Shown in pieces: positions 35,270 to 42,994 of a stretch of DNA of 64,000 nucleotides. Numbering within the stretch: the first letter of the stretch is position 1; each line of letters opens with the position of its first letter. The stretch comes from Pseudohongiella spirulinae. Its GTDB lineage: Bacteria > Pseudomonadota > Gammaproteobacteria > Pseudomonadales > Pseudohongiellaceae. Where the stretch lies: the NCBI RefSeq assembly GCF_001444425.1, contig NZ_CP013189.1, positions 1,798,001-1,862,000 of the forward strand, written 5' to 3'. Both the position numbers and the translations under genes were made by a program. A model generated the notes under the pieces. It did no database searches. It saw only the letters and a list, made by a program, of their open reading frames with translations, and was not told the DNA's origin.

Positions 35270-37408
35270 TTATTGGCCAATCGTTGCCACAATTGTGATC
35301 TGTTTGTTGTCCGGAATTTCCTGATAGGAAAGTACCTTGACGCCGGACGTCGTAAACCGGATAAAGCGGCTCAGCATCGGTCGCAACGGCGCCGCTACCA
35401 GCAAAACGGCAGGATTACCGGCAATTTCCTGCCGCTGTGCCGCCTGCACCAGTGCCTGTTGCAGTCGCTCGGCGATACCAGGCTCAATAACCACGTTGTC
35501 ATCGCCGCCTCCGCCTTGCTGAGCTGATTGTTGTACTGCTTTAAGCAATATCTGTTCCAATGCCGGATCAAGGGTGATCACCGGCAACTCCGAACGGTTG
35601 CCGAAGATGCCTTGTACAATGACCCGGGCCAGTGATACGCGAACCGCCGATGTCAGTGCACCGGGATCCTGACTGCGCGCCGAGGCCACTGCCAGCGCCT
35701 CACCGATGGTGCGCATGTCCTTGACCGGTATGCCTTCCTGCAGCAGGTTCTGCAGCACCCGGCGCAGAATATTGGGGTTAATCAGCCCTGGCAGCTCTTC
35801 GGCCAGTTTCCTGGAGGTTTTGCCCAGCATCGCCAGCAGCTCATGCACTTCGTCATGACCCAGCAATTCGTGAGCATGCTGCTGCAGCAGAGTGTTCATA
35901 TGCGTTGCCACCACCGTGCTGGCATCCACTACGGTGTAACCCAGGGCCTGCACCTGCTCGCGCTGTCCAGGCTCTATCCAGATCGCGTCCAGGCCAAAGG
36001 CAGGATCCTTTGCCGCAATGCCCTGCGCCTCGCCATAGACCTGACCCGGATTTATAGCCATCTCACGTTCGGGGTAGATCTCCGCACCGCCGATATTTAC
36101 ACCCATCAGGTTGATGCGATACTCGTTGGGCTGCAGATCCAGGTTGTCGCGGATATGCACAGACGGCACCAGGAAACCCAGATCCTGAGACAACTTTTTG
36201 CGGATACCTTTTATGCGCGCCAACAGAGGGCCGCCCTGCGACTTGTCCACCAGGGGGATCAGGCGGTAGCCAACTTCCAGCCCCACCACATCGACCGGCG
36301 TCACATCATTCCAGCCCAGCTCCTGCGGTTCCGCGTCAGCCTTCTGCTTTTCCGCCTCGGCTTTTTTTGCGACCTCGTCATCAAGCACATCGCCGGTGAC
36401 TTTTTGTTGCCGCCAATAAATAGCGAAGGATCCGACGGCGGCAGCCAGCGCCAAAGACAGGAAGGCAAAATGCGGCATGCCCGGCACCACACCCATCACA
36501 AACAAAACCATGGCAGCGATGCCCAGCGAGCGCGGCGAGGCAAACATCTGTCCCACCACCTGCGCGCCCATCATTTCGGAGTTGTTATTGCGCGTGACCA
36601 TGATGGCCGCTGCCGTCGACAGCACCAGTGCCGGAATCTGCGCCACCAGACCATCACCGATTGTCAGCAGTGCGTAGCGCTCTGCAGCGGTGGCAAAGTC
36701 CAGCCCGTGCTGCATGATCCCGATGGCCAGACCACCGAGAATATTGATCACCAGAATCAGGATGCCGGCGATTGCATCGCCTTTCACAAATTTGCTGGCA
36801 CCATCCATGGCACCATAAAAGTCTGCTTCCTGGGTGATATCCTGGCGACGGACACGAGCCTGTTCCTGATCGATAATGCCGGCGTTCAGGTCCGCGTCTA
36901 CCGCCATCTGTTTACCCGGCATGGCATCCAGGGTGAAGCGGGCGCTGACCTCAGCGATACGGCCGGCACCTTTGGTCACGACCACAAAATTGATGATGAT
37001 CAGGATGAGGAAAACAATCAGACCCACGGCATAGTTGCCGCCAATGACCACCTCACCGAATGACTCGATCACCCGCCCGGCAGCGGCGCCACCCTCATGA
37101 CCATTAAGTAACACAACCCGCGTGGACGCTACGTTCAAGGCCAGGCGCAATAGAGTGGATACCAGTAGAATAGTCGGAAAAACCGCAAAATCCAGCGGCC
37201 GCATGGCGTACACCGCCACGCACAGCACCACCAGAGCGATGGTGATATTGAAGGTGAAAAAGACGTCCAGCAAAAACGGCGGAATTGGCAGCGTCATCAT
37301 CGCAAGGATGAGTAGCAACAACACAGGTATGCCCAGATTACCGTCAGTCAGACTACGGGCATTGGCCACCAGTGTTGTGCGATTCATGTTGCTGCCCAGA
37401 TTCATCAT
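35270..37408 (-). CDS. flhA: Flagellar export apparatus protein FlhA
   Basis: Core of the flagellar type III export gate. The 712 residues hold about eight membrane helices (about 25-330), the FHIPEP-family loop RVRRQDITQEADFYGAMDGA, and a large cytoplasmic nonameric-ring domain. Family comparison suggests translation from the third ATG at 37387 (MNRTTLVANARS); two ATGs at 37408 and 37405 lie directly after GGAG. A sigma54-type promoter lies 112 nt upstream. Confidence 0.96.
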   Translation of the reverse strand: MMNLGSNMNRTTLVANARSLTDGNLGIPVLLLLILAMMTLPIPPFLLDVFFTFNITIALVVLCVAVYAMRPLDFAVFPTILLVSTLLRLALNVASTRVVLLNGHEGGAAAGRVIESFGEVVIGGNYAVGLIVFLILIIINFVVVTKGAGRIAEVSARFTLDAMPGKQMAVDADLNAGIIDQEQARVRRQDITQEADFYGAMDGASKFVKGDAIAGILILVINILGGLAIGIMQHGLDFATAAERYALLTIGDGLVAQIPALVLSTAAAIMVTRNNNSEMMGAQVVGQMFASPRSLGIAAMVLFVMGVVPGMPHFAFLSLALAAAVGSFAIYWRQQKVTGDVLDDEVAKKAEAEKQKADAEPQELGWNDVTPVDVVGLEVGYRLIPLVDKSQGGPLLARIKGIRKKLSQDLGFLVPSVHIRDNLDLQPNEYRINLMGVNIGGAEIYPEREMAINPGQVYGEAQGIAAKDPAFGLDAIWIEPGQREQVQALGYTVVDASTVVATHMNTLLQQHAHELLGHDEVHELLAMLGKTSRKLAEELPGLINPNILRRVLQNLLQEGIPVKDMRTIGEALAVASARSQDPGALTSAVRVSLARVIVQGIFGNRSELPVITLDPALEQILLKAVQQSAQQGGGGDDNVVIEPGIAERLQQALVQAAQRQEIAGNPAVLLVAAPLRPMLSRFIRFTTSGVKVLSYQEIPDNKQITIVATIGQ

Positions 37409-37479
37409 GCTCCGGAGAGTGCTCCCTTGACGGCTGACTGTCAGATTACAGTCACCCCGTCCAAATTCTTGACGCTTTA

Positions 37480-37496
37480 TTGGCCTTTTAGGCCAA
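37480..37496 (-). other. Hairpin in the flhA leader
   Basis: TTGGCC, five bases, GGCCAA form a stem about 75-90 nt before the flhA start codons, downstream of the sigma54-type promoter. On the minus strand the run of T precedes the stem, so it is not an intrinsic terminator. It could affect mRNA stability or leader folding. Confidence 0.4.
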
Positions 37497-37519
37497 AAAA
37501 GTCGTTACCGGGAGGGGTA

Positions 37520-37536
37520 TCGCAAGACTCATGCCA
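37520..37536 (-). promoter_or_regulatory. sigma54-type promoter for flhA
   Basis: On the minus strand TGGCAT, 5 nt, TTGCGA. It has the GG(-24) and GC(-12) pair with the correct spacing, in the 202-nt gap between flhB and flhA. Consistent with FleQ-dependent flhA transcription in Pseudomonas. Confidence 0.7.
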
Positions 37537-37579
37537 AAGCTGCCATCCGTTCGGTGGCACTCTGTCGCTAACAAAGTGA

Positions 37580-37606
37580 GGGGACGGAGACCAGCGCTCC
37601 GTCCCC
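37580..37606. repeat. GGGGACGGAG palindrome between flhB and flhA
   Basis: Ten-base arms GGGGACGGAG / CTCCGTCCCC around a 7-nt loop, followed by AGCGTCA, the complement of the TGACGCT flank of other copies. It lies 4 nt after the flhB stop (minus strand) and upstream of the flhA promoter. Confidence 0.8.
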
Positions 37607-37610
37607 AGCG

Positions 37611-38753
37611 TCAGTGGTCTCTTTTTAGTTCATCAGGTACGGGAAGATCGCTTGCCAGCGTCGGTCGCGGACCAACACCGCGTGTATGCTGGCGTAGCTG
37701 GAAGACATAGGCCAGCACCTGGGCTACGGCTTTGTACAGTCCTTCGGGGATTTCTTCGTCAACTTTGGTGTTGTAATAAATGGCACGCGCCAGAACGGGC
37801 GACTCGACAATGGGGATCTCATGTTTGTTGGCGGCCTCGCGGATACGCAACGCCATAAAGTCGATGCCTTTAGCGATCATCACCGGCGCCGCCTGACCAC
37901 TGCCCTGTTTGTATTTCAGCGCTACGGCGTAATGTTCAGGGTTGGTGATGATGACGTCGGCTTCAGGCAGCGCACCCATCATCTTGTTCTGTGACATCTG
38001 ATATTGCAGTTGGCGGATACGCTGCTTCACCTCAGGTTTGCCCTCGGTGTCTTTCATTTCATCCTTGACCTGCTGGTGAGTCATACGCAACTTCTCTGTG
38101 TGCGAATGAATCTGAAACGGAATATCAACCAGGGTAATCAGAATCATGGCGCAAGACATCGCCAGTACCGACCAGCCGATAATGATCATGGCATTGAGAA
38201 TGGCAGGACCAATGTCCTGCTGGGAAATTGACATGATGCGATCCATGTTGAACATGAACAGCAGCAGTGCGATACCTGCCACCACCAGCACTTTGGCGGC
38301 TGCTTTTGCCAACTCCATCAGCGACTTGGGGCCAAACATGCGCTTGAGCCCGGAGCCCGGATTGAGTCGACTGAACTTGGGCATCACGGCCTTGAAGGTG
38401 AAATTCCAGCCGCCCAGACCAATCGGACCCAGAAACGCCGCCACCAACAAAATACCAAACACCGGCAGCAGCAATATCAGACCTTCCATGGCAGATATAT
38501 CCAGGAATCGGACCATGGCACTGGTATCGAAAATATCCTCACGTGACAGCGAGAAATTCTGATCCATGATTCTGCCCATGGATCTGGCCATCAAACCGCC
38601 GAACATCAGCATGGCGGCCGAACCGGTGAGCAGAATGGCCATGGTATTCAGTTCTTTGGAGCGAACCGTATCCCCCTCTTCCCGCGCTTTTTCAAGTCGT
38701 TTCGGGGTGGGGTCCTGGGTCTTTTCCGCCGAGGAATCCTGTTCTTCAGCCAT
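37611..38753 (-). CDS. flhB: Flagellar export switch protein FlhB
   Basis: Switches export from rod/hook to filament substrates after self-cleavage. The 380 residues have an N-terminal polar segment (EKTQDPTPKRLEKAREEG), four membrane helices, and a cytoplasmic domain. Its cleavage site reads NPEH (271-274) instead of the standard NPTH. Asn, Pro and His are kept, so cleavage between Asn and Pro should still be possible. A Pro-rich C-terminal tail ends the chain. Confidence 0.95.
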   Translation of the reverse strand: MAEEQDSSAEKTQDPTPKRLEKAREEGDTVRSKELNTMAILLTGSAAMLMFGGLMARSMGRIMDQNFSLSREDIFDTSAMVRFLDISAMEGLILLLPVFGILLVAAFLGPIGLGGWNFTFKAVMPKFSRLNPGSGLKRMFGPKSLMELAKAAAKVLVVAGIALLLFMFNMDRIMSISQQDIGPAILNAMIIIGWSVLAMSCAMILITLVDIPFQIHSHTEKLRMTHQQVKDEMKDTEGKPEVKQRIRQLQYQMSQNKMMGALPEADVIITNPEHYAVALKYKQGSGQAAPVMIAKGIDFMALRIREAANKHEIPIVESPVLARAIYYNTKVDEEIPEGLYKAVAQVLAYVFQLRQHTRGVGPRPTLASDLPVPDELKRDH

Positions 38754-38794
38754 GACTTATCGCTCACTGGCAAAAAAGGGTAAATTAAGCGGGC

Positions 38795-39568
38795 TTACTG
38801 CAACAAGGCCCGCATTCGCACGAACATTTCGGCAAAAATGCCTTCGGCCGAGTCCAGAAAAAATCCCATGCTCAGCCAGATAATAAACAGACCAAACATC
38901 AGCGCGATGGGGAAACCCAGCGCAAAAATATTCATCTGTGGTGCCGCCCGGGTCATAATGCCAAAGGCGAAGTTGGTCATCAACAGCGCCGTCAATGCAG
39001 GCAATGCCAACAGCAGCGCGCTGGAAAATGCCCAGCTTATTGTGGTGACCAGTTGATAGTAGACATCCACATCAAGGCCCGAGGTCGAAATCGGAATCAA
39101 CTCAAAACTCTCCGCGATCACCTCAATCATGACCAGGTGCCCGTCAAAGGAGATAAACAGCACAGTAACAAACATCAGATAAAAAGTACTGAGAATGGCC
39201 ACGTTAACGCCATTGCTGGGATCGATCATGGACGCAAAACCCAGCCCCATCTGCATGGCGATCATCTGTCCCAGCAAGACAAACAATTGGAAAAGCATCT
39301 GCAGAAAAAAACCCAGTGCCGCGCCAATCAGTACCTGTTGCCCCACAATGAGCATGGCAGTTAATGAGATGCCTTCCACAGCGGGCACATCTGGCAAGGT
39401 CGGCGCAATCAGCAGTGCGACAGCAACCGCCAGAATCAGTCTTACCCGTTGCGGCACAAAATTTGATCCGAGCACCGGCGCTGCCAGGAAAAAACCCATC
39501 ACACGAAACAGCGGCCAAAGAAAACTTCCGACCATGGCGCCTATCTCTGCGTCGGTAAAGGTCAGCAC
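38795..39568 (-). CDS. fliR: Flagellar export protein FliR
   Basis: Membrane component of the FliPQR export gate. The 257 residues have about six helices (PLFRVMGFFLAAPVLGSNFVPQ; the final VRMRALLQ). The start is a GTG 4 nt after the fliQ stop; no ATG near it would keep the N-terminus. Confidence 0.95.
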   Translation of the reverse strand: MLTFTDAEIGAMVGSFLWPLFRVMGFFLAAPVLGSNFVPQRVRLILAVAVALLIAPTLPDVPAVEGISLTAMLIVGQQVLIGAALGFFLQMLFQLFVLLGQMIAMQMGLGFASMIDPSNGVNVAILSTFYLMFVTVLFISFDGHLVMIEVIAESFELIPISTSGLDVDVYYQLVTTISWAFSSALLLALPALTALLMTNFAFGIMTRAAPQMNIFALGFPIALMFGLFIIWLSMGFFLDSAEGIFAEMFVRMRALLQ

Positions 39569-39572
39569 GGAC

Positions 39573-39842
39573 TCAGCCTATCAGGTTCGGAATACTGAAG
39601 ATGAGCGTCTCGGAGTGATCCAGAATCTTTTGCAGCAACCAGGGACCGGTAACAATAATCACTATCAAAGTGATCAGCAAACGTGGCAAAAAGCTCAGCG
39701 TTTGTTCGTTGATCTGGGTTGCCGCCTGAAAAGTACTGATCAGAAGACCGACGATCAGGCTTGGCATGACAATAACTGCCACCAGCAACACGATCAGCCA
39801 CATGGCTTCGCGCCAGATAGTTACCGCTACGTCAGGTGTCAT
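39573..39842 (-). CDS. fliQ: Flagellar export protein FliQ
   Basis: Two-helix gate protein of 89 residues with the family motif GLLISTFQAATQINEQTLSF in the loop region. It lies 3 nt after the fliP stop and 4 nt before fliR. Confidence 0.96.
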   Translation of the reverse strand: MTPDVAVTIWREAMWLIVLLVAVIVMPSLIVGLLISTFQAATQINEQTLSFLPRLLITLIVIIVTGPWLLQKILDHSETLIFSIPNLIG

Positions 39843-39845
39843 TGT

Positions 39846-40649
39846 CTACACTCCAAAACTCATCGCCAATGTGCCAATCACCATCGCCCAGCCATCCACG
39901 AGCACGAACAACATGATCTTGAACGGCAGTGAAATGATGATTGGCGACAGCATCATCATACCCATGGCCATCAACACACTGGCTACTACCAGGTCAATGA
40001 CCAGAAACGGAATAAACAGCATAAAACCAATCTGAAAAGCCGTTTTAAGCTCGCTGGTCACAAAGGCGGGAATCAGTACCGTCATGGGCACATCATCAAT
40101 ACCGGCGAGATCTGTGTTGTCGGAAAGCTCCAGAAACAACTGCAGATCCGATTCGCGGGTCTGTGCCGCCATGAAGGCACGGAATGGAATCTCCGCCTGC
40201 GCCAGGGCCTGGTCGGCATTCAATTCCTCATTTATGTAAGGCTGCAGGGCATTCTGATTCACCTGTTGAAAAACCGGTGTCATGATAAAAATCGACAGGA
40301 ACAGTGCCAGACCTAACAGAATCTGATTGGATGGTGTGGACTGCAGACCCAGGGCCTGCCTGAGAATCGCAAACACCACAATAATACGGGTAAAAGACGT
40401 CATCATCATGGCCAGTGCAGGCAGCAGGGTCAGCGCCGTCATGATGAAGAGAATCTGCAGCGTGACAGAATATTGCTGCGTGCCGTCGTCGCCGGTGGTC
40501 ACAGCCAGGGCCGGGATGCCGTTCAGGAAGTTATCCTGCACGGCCGTGGTTTCAGCCTGTTCATCTGCGGTGCTGAGCACGTCCTGGGCCAGTGTGTGGG
40601 GGCTGGCCAGGAGGGTCAGCAGCAGAATGATGGGGAGGATCAGGCGCAT
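39846..40649 (-). CDS. fliP: Flagellar export protein FliP
   Basis: Main subunit of the FliPQR gate, 267 residues. It has a cleavable signal peptide ([22 protein letters not shown], in part), then four helices with the conserved [20 protein letters not shown] and [14 protein letters not shown]. The start overlaps the fliO stop by one base (TAATG), which suggests translational coupling. Confidence 0.96.
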   Translation of the reverse strand: MRLILPIILLLTLLASPHTLAQDVLSTADEQAETTAVQDNFLNGIPALAVTTGDDGTQQYSVTLQILFIMTALTLLPALAMMMTSFTRIIVVFAILRQALGLQSTPSNQILLGLALFLSIFIMTPVFQQVNQNALQPYINEELNADQALAQAEIPFRAFMAAQTRESDLQLFLELSDNTDLAGIDDVPMTVLIPAFVTSELKTAFQIGFMLFIPFLVIDLVVASVLMAMGMMMLSPIIISLPFKIMLFVLVDGWAMVIGTLAMSFGV

Positions 40650-40969
40650 TATTTGATGCTCTGGGGACGGAGGCGGTCTCCGTCCCTGGGGACGGAGACC
40701 GCCTCCGTCCCCAGCGCCCCCAGGTCACCCAAATAATTAACAGACCCAGGCGCCACGCCCAGCAGCATCTGCCGCTCGCCAACCTGTACAATCACTACCC
40801 GCTCGCGGCTGCCCACCGGCAATGCGCCAACCACTTTCATGTTGTGTCCTGTCATCGGTTTGAAAGCCGAGAACCGCCGCGCTGCCCAGGCCAGCGCCAG
40901 AATCAGGCCGACAATCACACCCAGCCACAACAGTGTTTCTGCAACCGCAGCGGTTCCGCTCTCACTCAT
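40649..40969 (-). CDS. fliO: Flagellar assembly protein FliO with repeat-encoded C-terminus
   Basis: Bitopic protein needed for FliP ring assembly. In 106 residues an N-terminal helix (about 12-31) is followed by the family segment [21 protein letters not shown] and QMLLGVAPG. From about residue 85 to 102 the chain ([18 protein letters not shown]) is encoded by a 54-nt GGGGACGGAG repeat pair, leaving only a few native codons before the stop. Core FliO is intact, but the usual C-terminal tail is replaced. ATGA overlap with fliN. Confidence 0.9.
   Translation of the reverse strand: MSESGTAAVAETLLWLGVIVGLILALAWAARRFSAFKPMTGHNMKVVGALPVGSRERVVIVQVGERQMLLGVAPGSVNYLGDLGALGTEAVSVPRDGDRLRPQSIK
40661..40714. 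repeat. Inverted pair of GGGGACGGAG repeats inside fliO
   Basis: Halves 40663-40686 and 40688-40712 are exact inverted copies; each half is itself nearly palindromic. CT/AG closes the ends, giving 54 nt, the same size as the unit in parP at 27116-27169 and a multiple of three, so the fliO frame stays open through it. Confidence 0.88.
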
Positions 40970-41334
40970 CGCAGTTTTTTGATCCTTTCCGACGGGCTGA
41001 TAACATCGGTCATACGAATGCCAAATTTGTCGTTAACAACCACCACCTCGCCATGGGCAATGAGTGTTCCGTTCACCAACACATCCAGCGGCTCACCAGC
41101 CAGACGGTCCAGTTCAATCACCGATCCCTGATTCAATTGCAGCAGATTACGGATGGTAATCGCCGTGCTGCCCACTTCCATGGAAATACGTACCGGAATA
41201 TCCAGAATCACATCCAGATCCGGCGATCCCGGTTTCTGCGACGCAGACGCCGGCGCAGGCTCGGCCGATGCATCTTTTTCCTCTTCCATGGCAGCAGCCC
41301 ATTCGTCGGCCATTGACTGTTCGTCTTTGCTCAT
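40966..41334 (-). CDS. fliN: Flagellar motor switch protein FliN
   Basis: C-ring protein that with FliM and FliG sets rotation direction. In 122 residues an acidic N-terminal part leads to a SpoA domain (LDIPVRISMEVGSTAITIRNLL, in part; GTLIAHGEVVVVNDKFGIRMTD). The ATG at 41334 has GAGGAG at 6 nt; earlier in-frame ATGs lie inside fliM. Confidence 0.95.
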   Translation of the reverse strand: MSKDEQSMADEWAAAMEEEKDASAEPAPASASQKPGSPDLDVILDIPVRISMEVGSTAITIRNLLQLNQGSVIELDRLAGEPLDVLVNGTLIAHGEVVVVNDKFGIRMTDVISPSERIKKLR

Positions 41335-41344
41335 CTCTGTCTCC

Positions 41345-42313
41345 TCAGTCATCGGTTTCCCGGTGAATTCCTTCAACTCTTAGCGCCAGATTACCGTTTG
41401 ACATCGCCAGGCGGGTATCAAACAGGGGCACACCATTGGCTTTAAGTACCACCGTTTCCGGCATTTCAACGGGTATGATGTCGCCTTCCTCAAGATCAAC
41501 AACATCTCGCAACGTGATCATGCGCTCAAATACATCACAGGAAAAATCTACAGTCGCATGTTTGATCTGCTCTTTCAGCGCCTTGCCCCAGCGCTCATCA
41601 TGTTCATCCACATCACTCTGCATGCCAGCGTCCAGCAGCTCACGGATCGGCTCGATCATGGAGTAAGGTTGCGTGATGTGGATATCGCCACCGCCACCGT
41701 CCAGTTCAATGTGGAAACTGCTGACCACTACCACCTCGCTGGGACTGACTATGTTGGCCATGGAGGGATTGACTTCGGATCGAATAAGGTCAAACTCCAG
41801 TTTATAAACATTGCGCCAGGCCTCTCCCAGATCTTCAAAAACCTGGTTCAGTACCATCTGCACAACACGCTGTTCAGTGGGTGTGAACTCACGACCTTCA
41901 ATTTTGGCGTGACGCCCATCTCCACCAAAATAATTGTCCACCAGTTTAAAGACCAGTTTGGCGTCAAGCACCACCAGTGCGGTTCCACGCAACGGACGAA
42001 ACTTGACAAGATTGAGACTGGTTGGCACGTAGAGAGTATGCAGGTACTCACCGAATTTAGTGATCTGCACACCCCCAATCGATACGTCGGCTGACCGGCG
42101 TAACAGATTAAACAGACTGATGCGGGTGTGGCGAGCAAAACGTTCGTTAATCATCTCGAGCGTGGGCATACGGCCACGCACAATCCTGTCCTGACTGGTC
42201 AGGTCATAGGAGCGCACCACGCCGGGATCTTCGTCTTCCCCGTCGATCAGATCGTTTTCATCCACGCCATGTAACAGCGCGTCAATTTCGTCTTGTGATA
42301 ACAGATCCTGCAT
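41345..42313 (-). CDS. fliM: Flagellar motor switch protein FliM
   Basis: CheY-P receptor of the C-ring. In 322 residues the N-terminal CheY-binding peptide is LSQDEIDALL (5-14). The CheC-like middle domain (about 45-230) and C-terminal SpoA domain follow. It starts 18 nt after fliL. Confidence 0.96.
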   Translation of the reverse strand: MQDLLSQDEIDALLHGVDENDLIDGEDEDPGVVRSYDLTSQDRIVRGRMPTLEMINERFARHTRISLFNLLRRSADVSIGGVQITKFGEYLHTLYVPTSLNLVKFRPLRGTALVVLDAKLVFKLVDNYFGGDGRHAKIEGREFTPTEQRVVQMVLNQVFEDLGEAWRNVYKLEFDLIRSEVNPSMANIVSPSEVVVVSSFHIELDGGGGDIHITQPYSMIEPIRELLDAGMQSDVDEHDERWGKALKEQIKHATVDFSCDVFERMITLRDVVDLEEGDIIPVEMPETVVLKANGVPLFDTRLAMSNGNLALRVEGIHRETDD

Positions 42314-42331
42314 CAGCGCTTCCCCACTGAG

Positions 42332-42826
42332 CTATTGCATGACAAAGCTGGTAAACAATACTTCTTCGATGCCAGGCCGGCCGATCTCGCGCTCCAGTAC
42401 CTGGTTCACCTCTTCTGTGGCCAACTGACGAAGGTTTTCAATACCAGCCGGGTTTTCAAATACCAGCACCAACTGAGCACTGAAAAGGTTGTTCAACGCA
42501 TGACGAACCACTGGCATATGTTGGCTGATAGCAGCCAGCGCCTGCGCATCCCGGGACATCACGGAAATATCGGCCTGCATAAAACGCTGCCGACCCTGAT
42601 GGGGAAAATTAACGACAAAGGCGGGGGATAGCTGCAAGTATTGTGCTGGCTGTTGTACCGGGGCGGCAGGCTCACTGCTGGCTGCCTGACCTGCATCATT
42701 ACCTGACATCAGGAAAAACCAGGCACCGGCACCGCCGCCGCCCAACACCAAAAGCGCGATCGCAATGATGAACACCAGCTTCATCGAACCGCCATTTTTC
42801 GACCCTGTAGAATTATCGTCTGCCAT
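42332..42826 (-). CDS. fliL: Flagellar basal body protein FliL
   Basis: Inner-membrane protein around the stator. The 164 residues have one helix (about 15-39) with an unusual GGGGAGA stretch and a periplasmic domain (YLQLSPAFVVNF; VNQVLEREIGRPGIEEVLFTSF, in part). First gene of fliLMNOPQR-flhB, directly after a sigma54-type promoter. Confidence 0.93.
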   Translation of the reverse strand: MADDNSTGSKNGGSMKLVFIIAIALLVLGGGGAGAWFFLMSGNDAGQAASSEPAAPVQQPAQYLQLSPAFVVNFPHQGRQRFMQADISVMSRDAQALAAISQHMPVVRHALNNLFSAQLVLVFENPAGIENLRQLATEEVNQVLEREIGRPGIEEVLFTSFVMQ

Positions 42827-42854
42827 AACTGCCTCATTCAGAACTGCAAAGTAT

Positions 42855-42871
42855 AAGCAAAGCCTGTGCCA
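42855..42871 (-). promoter_or_regulatory. sigma54-type promoter for fliLMNOPQR
   Basis: On the minus strand TGGCAC, AGGCT, TTGCTT: a full match to the sigma54 consensus TGGCAC-N5-TTGCW, 29 nt before the fliL ATG, in the 168-nt gap after fliK. Confidence 0.88.
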
Positions 42872-42994
42872 TGCTTAAAACAAGCCAATAACTTATTTCA
42901 ATTCAATTATATAGGCTTATCGCAGACGTGTCGGCAGAAGAATTGCGTCAGTTTATCGACGCATCTCACGACTCAACAGACAAGGCTTTGACGC

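Noticed and set aside
35843-37063. 406-codon open frame antisense to flhA
   Set aside because: It lies wholly opposite a well-supported gene, has His/Gln/Arg-rich composition typical of a reverse-frame shadow and no family similarity.
37480-37496. flhA leader hairpin considered an intrinsic terminator
   Set aside because: The T-run precedes rather than follows the stem on the transcribed strand.
40649-40969. fliO considered a pseudogene because of its foreign C-terminus
   Set aside because: The membrane helix and conserved core are intact, the frame is open, and the stop still overlaps the fliP start.
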